DNA of 64,000 nt. It comes from Deltaproteobacteria bacterium. Its GTDB lineage: Bacteria > Desulfobacterota > RBG-13-43-22. Where the stretch lies: contig JACQYK010000065.1 in assembly GCA_016208255.1 (NCBI GenBank), positions 1 to 64,000 on the forward strand, given 5' to 3'. The translations under genes and the position numbers were made by a program. Shown piece after piece: positions 10,310 through 21,047 of the stretch. The notes under the pieces are model-generated. The model worked only from the letters and a program-made list of their open reading frames with translations. It ran no database searches and was not told the origin of the DNA. Position 1 is the first letter of the stretch; every line of letters starts with the position of its first letter.

Positions 10310-10668
10310 AGACAAAGCGGGAATATCGAGACTTTCTTGATGATATTTTAGAAAACGCTCAAAAGGCGCAAAGGTTTATAGAAGGAATTCAGTTTAAAGA
10401 TTTTAAAAAAAACGAAGAGAAAATATTTGCCGTTGTCCGAGCCCTTGAACTTATTGGGGAAGCTGCTTCACATATTCCCAAGTCCATAAGATCCAAAGGG
10501 CCAAATGTACCATGGACAGAAATGAGCGGGATGAGAAATAAACTCGCTCATGAATATTTTGGAGTAGACCTAAAAGTCGTTTGGAAAACGATGAAAAAAG
10601 ACATCCCGCCGTTAATTAAAGAAATCACACGAATTATTGAAAATCTTAACTCCATCGGTAATCTTTAG
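10306..10668 (+). CDS. HepT-like RNase/toxin (DUF86)
   Basis: 120 aa with RNKLAHEYFGVD (RX4HXY) motif. Confidence 0.9.
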   Translation: MKTKREYRDFLDDILENAQKAQRFIEGIQFKDFKKNEEKIFAVVRALELIGEAASHIPKSIRSKGPNVPWTEMSGMRNKLAHEYFGVDLKVVWKTMKKDIPPLIKEITRIIENLNSIGNL

Positions 10669-10669
10669 C

Positions 10670-10735
10670 AAGGCCGTCTTTACCTTTGACTTCCATTTTC
10701 GAGAACAAGGTTTTTCGGTCAACTCTGATTGTTGA
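10670..10735 (+). pseudogene. VapC (PIN) C-terminal tail remnant
   Basis: KAVFTFDFHFREQGFSVNSDC*; near-identical to 15125-15196. Confidence 0.6.
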
Positions 10736-10837
10736 AGGGAAGGGTGTAACATGCCCCCTTGGCCTGGTAATAGTAAAATCGTCAATCAGATAACTTACTT
10801 AACTATTCGGGCGCTGTCCCTACTTTACCTCATTTTT

Positions 10838-11300
10838 TTATTTAACTGGTTCCCAAGTAAGAATGGCACGTATAGTCTTGCCCAGGCCAAGATGCGGCAT
10901 ATTGTTCGGACCCCACTGACTAATGATTTTCAGACGATTACCCTCTAATTTGAAAAAGCGTGTTTGCTCGGTACCAACCCACCACTCAGACCAGGCAACG
11001 TCGACCTTGGTGATAAACTTGTCGCCTTCGAATCGAAACATACCTGAATACGCCAACATCATAAGCATGGCGGCGGTCTATCTTCTGGTGTTTGCGGTTT
11101 TTTGCGGCCCTCGCCTGTAATGATGGCTATCATTCTGCCCTCGGGCGTCAAGATAAGATAGCCAAGCGGATTCGGACTATTTTCAAAATAAGGTTTCAGT
11201 TCACCTGTTTCCTGTATCTCCGCATTCGGTCATCAGCAAAGCTCGGTTGAACTATAACAAGAAACCAAAATAGAACTACTGACCATTTCAACTCAAACAT
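10838..11300 (-). pseudogene. lipocalin-like domain protein, multiply frameshifted
   Basis: Pieces in different frames: MFELKWSVVLFWFLVIVQPSFADD / NPLGYLILTPEGRMIAIITGEGRKKPQTPEDR / MLAYSGMFRFEGDKFITKVDVAWSEWWVGTEQTRFFKLEGNRLKI. Confidence 0.65.
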
Positions 11301-11663
11301 GGCGGCCTCCTTTTTACTTTTAGAAATTTTTTTATTTTCAATTTATTAACGATATTCTTGCCGCTATTTAACCCCTCCCTGAAAACCATATGTTGAAGCA
11401 AAGGTATTTTATCCACCCATCTTTCACCTGGCATATCTCTTCAGAATAACCGTCGACATGAAAGGCACAGGTAGAGAGGTGCACCTCCCTGCCTGTTGAA
11501 TAAAATTTAGCAGAACCAGGGATAAAAAAAGGATACAAGGCCGAATCGAATCTTATTGAAAATAGGAATAAATTTTTCCAAAGGATCCGGAATTTCATTT
11601 TTTTATGCTCCGGGCCCTCTTTTTCTAAGAGATTAAAGAGACCAACAGGCGTGCTGGGGGGTA

Positions 11664-14600
11664 TTATGGATTTTCGATTTTCTTATGTAAAGATTTGGTC
11701 AAAGCATCCGGTTCGGCATCGAGTCCCTCGCGGAGGACCTTTTGGTATGATTTGTAGAGATGGAGGGCTTTATCGTGTTTGCCCATAGCGGCATAAAGGA
11801 CCATGAGACGTCGATGGGCCTCCTCTGAAAAGGGATCACATTCAATGGCCTTTTCGTAGAAAGAGATCGCCTTGCGCGGGGCGCCACGGTCTTCATAAAT
11901 TCGAGCCGTTTTGACCAGAAGGCCAAGGTATTTCCGCCTCAGTTCCTCTCTTCTGGACCCGGCCCATTCGGAATAAACATCATCAGGCAGGAAATCACCT
12001 TTGTAAAGGCCAATCGCTTCCTGAAAGACAAAAAGGGCTTCTTCTATCTGCTGACTTGCTTCCCTTTTTTCTCCTTCTTTAAGCAAGGCCAGAAATTTAT
12101 TCACATCGACTTCACAAATCCCCTGGTCCAAAGATACCCAGTTTTCCTTCAGTCGCACATAGTAATAACCATATTTTGGATCCATATCCGGCTCAAGGAT
12201 TTGGCGAAGCCGATGGAGGGCGCTCTTGAAGTTCTTTTCCACCTTGGCCGGTTGTCCTTCCGGCCAGAGGCTCTCCATAAGCACTTCCTTCCGGACACCA
12301 TCCTCCCACTGGGCCACAATAGCCTTGAGCATGTTTTTGGTCAGGCTGCCGTGCCACTCTTCCTCTTTCACGGGAGAGCCAGACCGGATGACCCTGAATC
12401 CCCCAAGGGTTTCGATCCTGAGAAGGGGAAGGGACGACCGATGCAAGGCCCGTCTGACTTTTAATGCTTTGGCCCGGATAGTTCGATCGGGATGGTTCGA
12501 AAGCATTTCCAGTTCAGTTTCAGCCTGAGGGGGCCGGCGGGTTGAAAGGATTTTCAGCGCGTAATCCCTTTCTTCCTGATTGCCCAGTTCGATAGCCAGG
12601 GCACATACCCTGGCTATATCCTCTGGGCTTGTATACTGGAAGTATGCGAGTCCCTTTCCCCTGGCGATCTCGAATCCGGAATGGAGGTGTTGGGCTGTTT
12701 TGTTTGGGTCCTTTTTTTGCCAATAAATTAGGGCCAGGGCAAAATAGGCTTCAACAGTAAGGCCGGCTGAGATACTTAAAAATAATCCAGGGCATTTTGA
12801 AGATCCTTTAAAATCGTTTCATCTGGTTCATCTTGACTCCACAGGAATCCTCTAAAAACAGCTATGCGATGAAGGAGCCATATTAAGCTATAATTACTGG
12901 CAGGCAGAAATTTGCGGGATTGTTGTAAATATTCTTTGGCCTTATCATAATCACCTTCAAAATAACAGTTAATTCCCAGGTAATAAAGGATATTTCCGGC
13001 CGTTCTAAACTGCCCCTGGGCAACAGCCAGCTGGAGGAAGTGCTGCCCGAGTTCTTCGGCCTCCCTGTGTTGTCCCAAATTTGTTTTCAGATTTAGGTAT
13101 TCATGGATTAAAATTGTATATAGATAGATGAGACCAAGCCTTTCGCACTCTTTTTGTAAAATTTTATACTCCGCTTCCGCCTTTTCCAGGTCCCCCTTGA
13201 ATGAAAATAAAATACCTTGGCTGAAGTGATATTCAACCTCAATTTCGGGGAAAGGCTGTTTCTTTAGTAATTTCTCGATCTCTTTGGAAATCTCATCAGC
13301 CAGGGAGATTTCCTGCACAAACATTAGAGCTCCGAAACTACGAATTAAGGCAAAGATTTGCATCATCAACGGCGCCTTATTTGTCCTGGCTATGAGGTAG
13401 GCATTCTGACTGGCCTGGTAGGCCTTCCGAGGGTTGAAGAAACAGAATCCAGAGTTGAGATTCATCCATAGGGACACCCTTTCACGAGGATAGAGGTCTT
13501 GGTCTATGGTGCTCAGGAGATCTTCCCCTTTAGTGAGTAGCACGGACATAGGAACCGGTTCCTGTCCTCCCAATAACGTTGTGGTCCCAATAAGCGTCGA
13601 TAGGGAAACAAGGCAGCCTCTCAAATCACCTGCTTTTTCGAAGAGGGTGAATGCCTGGTAAAGTATGGGAAGATTTTTTGCTGGACTTGTTGTCCAGACC
13701 GTTGTCCTGGAAAAATAATACAGGAGCCATGGGTTTCCCTGAAGGGTTTTTTCCGGAAGGGCTTGAAGCCATTTCAAAAGGTCGGTATTCCTCACGGACC
13801 AGACCAGATCCAAGCCGACTTTTTCGATGGCCGGAATAGCCGATTCATAAGCGCCGGCCTTGAGAAAATATTGGATAGCATCTTCCAGCCGGTCCCTTTG
13901 TTGAAAGAGGAGGCCTGCTTTTTTATATAGGGATTGCCGGGTTTCGGGGGAAAGCTCGGTATTGAATTTCAGCAGCAGAAAGTCTCTGAATAGTTGGTGA
14001 TATCTAAATACCCAGCCTTTCCCCTCTTCATAATTCGACTGTACAAAGAGATGCTTTCTGGCCGCCTCCTGGAGAACCTCTTCCATATCTTTCGTTTCCA
14101 GGAGTTCCCCAACGAACTTTGTTTCCATCTTGTCCAAGATGGAGGATTTAATCAGGAACTCCCGTATCTCTACCTGTTGAGGGGAGAGGATGACTTCTTC
14201 GAAGAACCGGAAGGCTTCTTTTTTAATATGATCCGGCATCTTTTCGGAAATATATTTTTCCCTTTCCCCTTCGGGCAGTTTTTCCAGGGTTTCGGAAAAC
14301 AACAGGAGACCCCCCACCCAGCCCTCCGTGGAGGAATGAATCCTGGCCACCTGGGAGGAACTCAGGGTGATCTTTCGCATCACTCGGAAAAAAGCCCTGG
14401 TTTCCTCCGGATTAAAGGCCAGGTCCCCATTGGTCAGGACCTGGGCCTGCTGTTTAATCTTCAGTTCTTGTAAACCAAAGGGCGGTTCTTCACGAGAGAG
14501 CATGATGAGACGAAGGTGAGGCGGGGCTTCATGCGCCAGGGTTTTAAGAAAAAGGAAGGAAGAGGCGTTCGTGGTTAGTCGGTCCAGGCCGTCTAAAACT

Positions 14601-14686
14601 AATTGAACCGGATCGTTGATCTGTTCAAACATGACCTGGACCCACTCCCGGTAACGCAGCGTCGGTTCAAGAACACTTTGGCTCAT
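11664..14686 (-). pseudogene. second MalT-like ATPase/SARP-output regulator, 5'-truncated and frameshifted
   Basis: ORFs 12776-14686 and 11664-12506 align end to end with 17192-20515; joined by FLSISAGLTVEAYFALALIYWQKKDPNKTAQHLHSG in the -1 frame after a T5 run near 12780; first ~100 aa (P-loop region) absent. Confidence 0.85.
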
Positions 14687-14851
14687 GGCCGGATAAAAGT
14701 CAAGTTATTTTAGGTTGTTTAGGTTGAGGTGGATCGAGACAAATACCTCCATCAGGAAAAACACTGCTGATTAAATCAGGGGATACTTTCATTTGACAAG
14801 GAGGTAACGCAAGTGATATCATGTAATCAATTGTGTTGTCATGGAGGTATT

Positions 14852-15115
14852 ATGGTCAGAACTCAAATTCAATTAACCACCGAGCAGGCCCGGGAGCTTA
14901 AGAAATTAGCCCTTTCCCGCCAGGCTTCTATTTCCGAACTGGTCCGAAAGGCGGTGGACGATCTGATCAAATCAAAAAACAGGGACGACACCGAGGACAT
15001 AAAAAAGAGGGCCCTGGAAATCATGGGGAAGTATCATTCCGGGAAAAAAGATATTTCCAAGAAGCATGATATCTATCTGAAGGAATTTGAGTCTGGTCGA
15101 TTGTGTCGGCTTTGA
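14852..15115 (+). CDS. ribbon-helix-helix antitoxin (VapB-like)
   Basis: MVRTQIQLTTEQARELKKLALSRQASISELVRKAVDDLI. Confidence 0.82.
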   Translation: MVRTQIQLTTEQARELKKLALSRQASISELVRKAVDDLIKSKNRDDTEDIKKRALEIMGKYHSGKKDISKKHDIYLKEFESGRLCRL

Positions 15116-15196
15116 AGTCATGCGCACCTGGGGATTAAAGCCGTCTTTACCTTTGATCCTCATTTTCGAGAACAAGGCTTTTCGATCAACCTCTGA
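15088..15196 (+). pseudogene. VapC (PIN) C-terminal remnant, frameshifted
   Basis: SLVDCVGFEVMRTWGLK / frameshift / AVFTFDPHFREQGFSINL*; resembles canonical VapC C-terminus; rest of toxin missing. Confidence 0.65.
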
Positions 15197-15263
15197 GGGT
15201 TGGAGGGCAGATTACCTCCAACCCTCAGAGGTAGAAACGGAGAAGACGACTTCTTAATTCCCT

Positions 15264-16535
15264 TTATTTTTTCAGGGCCTGATAAACCAGACTCCGAATT
15301 AAGTTTCCATTGTCGACGCCGGATCGTTCCATGTCGTTCATCATAAAGACAACGAACATATCCTCTTTTGGGTCAACCAAAAAATACGACCCTCCACTAC
15401 CCATCCAATAGTAGTCACCTACGGAACCGGTCATCGCGTTTGTTCCCGGCATCACCCGTACTCCAAAACCCAGCCCATACCCATTACCAGGAAACCAGTA
15501 TCCAGGGATCGATCCCAAATGGTCGGAGGTCATATAGGCTACGGTTTTGGGACCGAGGATCCGAACACCATCCAGGGACCCGCCTTTCAGGAGCATCAGG
15601 GCAAACCGGGCGTAATCCATGGGTGTGGCCACCATCCCCTCTCCACCGGCAAGAAATTTCGGTGACTTGGAGACATCGAGCATGTCCTGGGGTTTTCCGG
15701 TTCGCGGATTTTTCGGAGGTTGGGCCAGCCGATCCTGGTTCTCAGGCTTTACCCAGAATCCGGAATCCTTCATGTCCAGGGGTTTGAATATCCTATCTTC
15801 AAGATACCGATCCAAGGGTTGGCCGGAAAGAACTTCGATAAGCCGTCCGAGCAGAGCATTGGATCGACTGTAATTCCATCTGGTACCAGGCTGAAAAAGC
15901 AAAGGAAGTTTAGCCAACTTAGTAGTGGCTTCGGCCAGCGTTTCATTTTCATCCCATATTTTAGCTTCCGCCCATTTCTGCTGGACCAGGTTTTTCCCGA
16001 ACCAAGGCATTTCATAAACCATACCGGAGGTCTGCCGGAGCAGGTCATAAATAAACATTTCCCGATTGCAGGGAACAAGTTCCAGGGTTGCATTCCCGGT
16101 TTGTGGATCTTTTTTTTCCACACCTACCTTAAGGCCCTTGAGTTCGGGGAGAAACTTCGAGACGGAATCCGGTAGAATAAACTTCCCTTCCTCCCACAAC
16201 ATCATAATTCCGAAGGCGGTGATGGGTTTACTCATCGAGTAAATACGGAAGATGGTGTCTTTTTTCATGGGCATTTTGTTTTCCTTGTCCTGCATCCCGT
16301 AGGTTTTAAAATAGGCGATCTTCCCATTACGGCCGATCAGGATGGTCGCGCCGGGAATGATCCCTTTTTCAATATACGAGGCCAGGGTTTTATCAATAAA
16401 AGCCAACCGTTCGGAAGAAAAGCCAAGGTCTTCGGGCTTTTTGGCCATCTCCAGGGGCTTGCCCCAAACGGTCCCCGAAGAGAAAATGAAAGAGATTACT
16501 ATGAAACAGAAAATAATTCGTCGATATGTTTTCAT
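15264..16535 (-). CDS. class C beta-lactamase-family serine hydrolase with signal peptide
   Basis: SMSKPIT (SxxK), YSRSN, hydrophobic N-terminus MKTYRRIIFCFIVISFIFSSGTVWG. Confidence 0.92.
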   Translation of the reverse strand: MKTYRRIIFCFIVISFIFSSGTVWGKPLEMAKKPEDLGFSSERLAFIDKTLASYIEKGIIPGATILIGRNGKIAYFKTYGMQDKENKMPMKKDTIFRIYSMSKPITAFGIMMLWEEGKFILPDSVSKFLPELKGLKVGVEKKDPQTGNATLELVPCNREMFIYDLLRQTSGMVYEMPWFGKNLVQQKWAEAKIWDENETLAEATTKLAKLPLLFQPGTRWNYSRSNALLGRLIEVLSGQPLDRYLEDRIFKPLDMKDSGFWVKPENQDRLAQPPKNPRTGKPQDMLDVSKSPKFLAGGEGMVATPMDYARFALMLLKGGSLDGVRILGPKTVAYMTSDHLGSIPGYWFPGNGYGLGFGVRVMPGTNAMTGSVGDYYWMGSGGSYFLVDPKEDMFVVFMMNDMERSGVDNGNLIRSLVYQALKK

Positions 16536-16630
16536 GGTTCCTCCTTTTTGGGTTAACTGGAATTTTCTTTTAATCAGTTGTCATAAGAAACCTTTCTTCC
16601 TCCTCAGACTAAGTTGAATACACTATTGAT

Positions 16631-16966
16631 CTAACCATACCGTCCTGCGATGCGATAAATCTGTAATCCGGTTTTTGGATCTATCAGTCTTTTATTCAGG
16701 ATCTGACTGGCCTGATCTGCCAAGACAAAGCCAAGCCAGGCATAATCCGCCAGAATCTTCTGGTCTGGGGTGTCCAGGGCGGCCGCTTCTCCTTCAAATA
16801 AAAAAACAATTTCGTCAGACCCAGACCAGTAGAATCGGGTTGAGGTGATACCCTCGCTCTTACGGCAAAGCCTGCACAACTCCAGGGCGATGTTCCCCAT
16901 GGTCTCCCGTCTTCCACTGTCACGCCGTTCCCAGATAGAAAGTTGAATCGGCATAACCTTCCTCAT
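16631..16966 (-). CDS. hypothetical protein (111 aa), intact paralog of 8133-8451
   Basis: MPIQLSIWERRDSGRRETMGNIALELCRLCRKSEGITSTRFYWSGSDEIVFLFEGEAAALDTP... Confidence 0.75.
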   Translation of the reverse strand: MRKVMPIQLSIWERRDSGRRETMGNIALELCRLCRKSEGITSTRFYWSGSDEIVFLFEGEAAALDTPDQKILADYAWLGFVLADQASQILNKRLIDPKTGLQIYRIAGRYG

Positions 16967-17191
16967 TTTTGTGATTCAGAAAATCCAACCGTAAATATTA
17001 AATGCATTTATTCCCTGCCGGTCATACTCAAGGTAGCAGAATCAAGGTCACAAAAAGGCAACAAAGTTAAAATGGATCTTATTGAAATTAGGAATAAATT
17101 TTTTCAATGAGCCCGGATTTCTATTTTTTAATACTCCGGGCCTTCTTTTTTCTTAGAGATTTGAGAGACAGGCAGGTGTGCGGGGGGGGAA

Positions 17192-20100
17192 TTATGAATT
17201 TTGGATTTTCATATAGATGGATTTGGTTAGTGCATCCGGTTCGGCATCGAGCCCCTGGCGGAGGGCCTTTTGGTAGGATTGGTAGATATGGATCGCCTCT
17301 TCGTGTTTACCCATACCGGCAAAGAGGGCCATTAGACGTCGATTGGCCTTTTCCAAGCAGGGATCTAATTCGACTGCTTTTTGGTAGAACGAGACCGCTT
17401 TGCGTGGGGCACCACGGTCTTCATGAATCCGGGCAGTTTTAAATAGAAGGCCAAGGTATTTTTGCCTCAGCTCCTCCCTTCTGGACCCGGCCCATTCGGC
17501 ATATACATCATCGGGTAGGAAATCACCCCGATAGAGTTCAACTGCTTTTTGGTAGAAAGAGAGGGCCTCCTCTATCTGCTTTTTTTCCCTTTTTTCTCCT
17601 TCTTTAAGCAGGGCCAGAAACTGGTTCACATCGACTTCACAAATCTCTTTATCCAAAGACACAAGGTTATCCTTCATTTGAACGTAGGAACAGGCATATC
17701 TTTTATCCATGTCTGGCTCAAAGACATTGCGGAGCCGATGGAGAGCCATCTTAAAGTTCTTCTCCCCCTTGGCCGGTTGTCCTTCCGGCCAAAGACATTC
17801 CATAAGAACCTCCTTCCGGACCCCTTCTGCCCCTTGGGTTACGATAGCTTTGAGTAGGTTTTGGGTCTGGCTGCCGTGCCACTCCTCCTCTTTCAGGGGA
17901 GAGCCGGAGCGAAGGACCCTGAATCCCCCCAGGGTCTCGATCCTGAGACGGGGAAGGTCCGAACGATACAAGGCCAGCCTGATTGTTGATGCCTTTGATC
18001 GAATAGTTGGAACGGGATGTTTCGACAGTCTTTTTAGTTCAGCCTCAGCCTGAGGGAGTCGGCGGGTTGAAAGGATTTTTAGGGCGGAATCGCTGTCTTC
18101 CCGATCACCCAGTTCGATGGCCAATGCACATGTTTTCGCTACAATCCTTGGGCTTATATACGGGAAGTAAGTGGCTCCCTTTCCCTTAGCCATCTTGAGT
18201 CCGGAATGGAGGTGTTGGGCTGTTTTGCTTCGGTCTTTTTTTTGCCAGTAGGCAAGGGCCAGGGCAAAGTTGGCTTCAATAGCAGTGTTACCTGAAAAAC
18301 TTGAAAAAAATTCAAGGGCCTCTTGCAGGTCCTTTAGCGTCGTTTCATCCTGTTCGAGCAGACTCTCCAGGGACCCTCTCACAACCTTTATACAATTAAG
18401 GTACCATGGTGAAAAACACCCTTCTGCGGAAAAAATTTTCTGGGCTTGCCTTAGGTATTCTTCCGCTCTTTTATAATCCCCTTCGATATTACAGTTTCTC
18501 CCCAGATTCACCAGGACATTCCCTGCCACAAAGGAATTCCCCTGGGCAACAGCCATTTGGAGTAGGTGTAGCCCGAGTTCCTCGGCCTCACGGTGCTGTC
18601 CCAGATTCATTTTCTGAAGGACGTGTTCCTTTAAGTTATGATTATATAAATAGCCGAGGCCGAGCCTTTCGCACTCTTTTTTGACAAATTTCAAAGCTGC
18701 TTCCGCCTGTCCCAGGTCCCCCTTGTGAAGAAAAAGAATACTTCGAAAAATCTGATAAACAATTTCCTGTTCAGGATAGGGATACTTTCTTTTCAATTTC
18801 TCAATTTCCCATAATTTTTCATCGGCCAGGGCAATTTCTCCCGACACCACCAGGGTCTGAAAACCACGGAGCAAGGCTTGGATTCCAATTACAGGATCCT
18901 TAGCTTCTTTGGCTATGAGAAAGGCGGTCTGGCTGGCCTGGTAAGCTTTCCGAAGGTTTCCCGTCCTGAAAGTGTGTCCACCACTGATAGCCGACCAGAG
19001 CTGGGTTCTTTCACGGTGATAGAGGTCAGGACTTGTGGTCTTAAGGAGATCTTCCCCTTTGGTGAGTAACAGGGACATTGGCACTAGGTCCTGTCCTCTT
19101 ATCAGGGTATCCCCAATGAGGGCAGCCAGGGAGGCCAGGCAGCCCCTCACATCTCCTCCTTTTTCGAAAAGGGTGAAGGCCTGTTGAAGGACGGGAAGAT
19201 TTTCTGCCGGAGTAGAATATCTACGGGTCATGGCAAGGTAATATTGAAGCCATGGATTTTCCCGAACTATTTCTTCCGGAAGGGCCTGAAGCCATTCCCG
19301 CAGATCAGACCGCCTCATGGACCATATCAGATCCGTCCCGACTTTTTTGATGGCTAAAACAGCCGATTCATAAGCCCCGGCCTGGAGAAAATACCGAATG
19401 GCCTCTTCCAAACGGCCCTTTTGCTGAAAAAGAAGGCCCGCTTTTTGATAAATTGCCTTCCGGGTTTCGGAGGAAAGCTTGGTATTTAATTTCAGCAGGA
19501 GAAAGTCTCTGAACAGTTGGTGGTATCTATATACCCAGCCTTTGCCCTCTTCATAATTCGACTGAACAAAGAGATTCTTTCGGGCCGCTTCCCGGAGGAC
19601 CTCTTCCATATCTTTCGTCTCCAGGAGATCTCCTATGAACTGGGTTTCCATCTTGTCCAGGACCGATGATTTGATCAGGAACTCTTGGGTTTCAGGCGGT
19701 TGGGAGGAGAGAATGACCTCTTCGAAGAACCGGAAGGTCTCCAACCGAAAGCGGTCCGGCATCTTTTCGGAAATGTATTTTTCTCTTTCACCTTCGGGCA
19801 GCCTATTCAAGGCTTCGGAAAACAATAGAAGCCCCCCCACCCACCCTTCCGTAGATGAATGAATCCTGGCCACCTGTGAGGGATTCAAACTCACCTTTCG
19901 AGCCTCCCGGAAAAAGGCCCTGGTTTCCTCCAGGTTGAAGGCCAGATCCTCATTGGTCAGGACTTGGGCCTGTTGTTTTATCTTGAGCTCCTGCAAACCG
20001 AAGGGCGGTTCTTCCCTGGAGAGCATGATGAGACGAAGGTAAGGCTGGGACTCGTTGGCTAGAGTTTGAAGAAAGAGCAAAGAAGGGGCCTCCCTGGTCA

Positions 20101-20515
20101 ATCGATCCAGGCCGTCCAGGACCAACAGAACCGAATCGTTAATCTGCTCAAACATGACCTGGACCCACTCCCGGTAGAGGCGGGTTGGTTCACGGGGACC
20201 CCGGCTGGAGGAGGGATAAGACCGAAGGAAAGAAAGATCCCGCTCAGGGAAAGTATGCTCAAAAGCATTTATTATCCAGTAGAAGAGATTGACCGGGTCC
20301 GAATCGCCCTGATCCAGGTTCAGCCAGGCAACTGGGACCTCCTGTTTTCCGGCATAGGTGGCTGCCAGGGTGGACTTGCCCTGGGCGGCCTGACCCAGGA
20401 TGAAAAGCAGCCGCTTGTCCTGATTTTTGCTAATTTGCTCGATGAGACGGGGCCGATGCAGGACTCCCGGCACCCTCAGAGGGGTAACCTTGGTATGGTT
20501 GGTGATGGTTGGCAT
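17192..20515 (-). CDS. STAND/MalT-like ATPase with TPR region and C-terminal SARP (OmpR-type DNA-binding + BTAD) domain
   Basis: 1107 aa; LFILGQAAQGKSTLAA P-loop; VLLVLDGLDRL Walker B; C-term LRIETLGGFRVLRSG...KNFKMALHRLRNVFEPD...BTAD-like helices. Confidence 0.9.
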   Translation of the reverse strand: MPTITNHTKVTPLRVPGVLHRPRLIEQISKNQDKRLLFILGQAAQGKSTLAATYAGKQEVPVAWLNLDQGDSDPVNLFYWIINAFEHTFPERDLSFLRSYPSSSRGPREPTRLYREWVQVMFEQINDSVLLVLDGLDRLTREAPSLLFLQTLANESQPYLRLIMLSREEPPFGLQELKIKQQAQVLTNEDLAFNLEETRAFFREARKVSLNPSQVARIHSSTEGWVGGLLLFSEALNRLPEGEREKYISEKMPDRFRLETFRFFEEVILSSQPPETQEFLIKSSVLDKMETQFIGDLLETKDMEEVLREAARKNLFVQSNYEEGKGWVYRYHQLFRDFLLLKLNTKLSSETRKAIYQKAGLLFQQKGRLEEAIRYFLQAGAYESAVLAIKKVGTDLIWSMRRSDLREWLQALPEEIVRENPWLQYYLAMTRRYSTPAENLPVLQQAFTLFEKGGDVRGCLASLAALIGDTLIRGQDLVPMSLLLTKGEDLLKTTSPDLYHRERTQLWSAISGGHTFRTGNLRKAYQASQTAFLIAKEAKDPVIGIQALLRGFQTLVVSGEIALADEKLWEIEKLKRKYPYPEQEIVYQIFRSILFLHKGDLGQAEAALKFVKKECERLGLGYLYNHNLKEHVLQKMNLGQHREAEELGLHLLQMAVAQGNSFVAGNVLVNLGRNCNIEGDYKRAEEYLRQAQKIFSAEGCFSPWYLNCIKVVRGSLESLLEQDETTLKDLQEALEFFSSFSGNTAIEANFALALAYWQKKDRSKTAQHLHSGLKMAKGKGATYFPYISPRIVAKTCALAIELGDREDSDSALKILSTRRLPQAEAELKRLSKHPVPTIRSKASTIRLALYRSDLPRLRIETLGGFRVLRSGSPLKEEEWHGSQTQNLLKAIVTQGAEGVRKEVLMECLWPEGQPAKGEKNFKMALHRLRNVFEPDMDKRYACSYVQMKDNLVSLDKEICEVDVNQFLALLKEGEKREKKQIEEALSFYQKAVELYRGDFLPDDVYAEWAGSRREELRQKYLGLLFKTARIHEDRGAPRKAVSFYQKAVELDPCLEKANRRLMALFAGMGKHEEAIHIYQSYQKALRQGLDAEPDALTKSIYMKIQNS

Positions 20516-20768
20516 TTCCTTTTGATCCCATTGATCGAGAAATCCGAATCCTGAAAAGAAATGGGGTTTAATGATCTTCCATCAATACTCCTAATTTATG
20601 TTTGCTGAAGGGCAATTGATTTATTATGTCTATCTATAAATAATTATTGAGTTTTCTTGAAAAGTCAAGGAAGAATATATTTTCTGGATTTGTGAATGAT
20701 TAATGAAGTTAACAATTATAATAATAATTTTGCATTTTTTCTGGTAACATAATATAATTATTAAAAGT

Positions 20769-21047
20769 TTGCCATCGGCACTTATTGAACATGTGATGAC
20801 ATCGCGAATCGACAACGAACGAAAGTTCCCAAACTGGGAAGATCTTCCCAATGAAGGACGCAAATATTGGTTTGACGTAGAGGGGCGTTTAGGTTGGCGA
20901 GCGCGTTATGTCAAGATAGTTGATTCAGAAGAAAAAACTCTCTTGTTTTATCAAGAAATCTACGATGAAAATGGGAAGCTGGTTGAAATGCACGAAAAGT
21001 TTCCCCTGGATAAAGGGCATCAGAAAATAAAGGAGACTGAACCATGA
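20769..21047 (+). CDS. hypothetical protein, first of a coupled pair (likely starts at internal MTSRIDNERKFP)
   Basis: ATGA overlap with downstream ORF; RYVKIVDSEEKTLLFYQEIYDENGKLVEMHEKFP. Confidence 0.65.
   Translation: MPSALIEHVMTSRIDNERKFPNWEDLPNEGRKYWFDVEGRLGWRARYVKIVDSEEKTLLFYQEIYDENGKLVEMHEKFPLDKGHQKIKETEP

Noticed and set aside
12770-12790. Possible programmed -1 frameshift (TTATTTTTAAG) joining the two halves of the second STAND-SARP gene
   Set aside because: Not a canonical X-XXY-YYZ heptamer in the incoming frame, and the gene has also lost its N-terminal P-loop, so decay is more likely than programmed recoding.
14813-15115. Full ORF-track start of the RHH antitoxin at 14813
   Set aside because: The internal ATG at 14852 gives a canonical VapB-like N-terminus MVRTQIQL and is preceded by GGAGGTATT.
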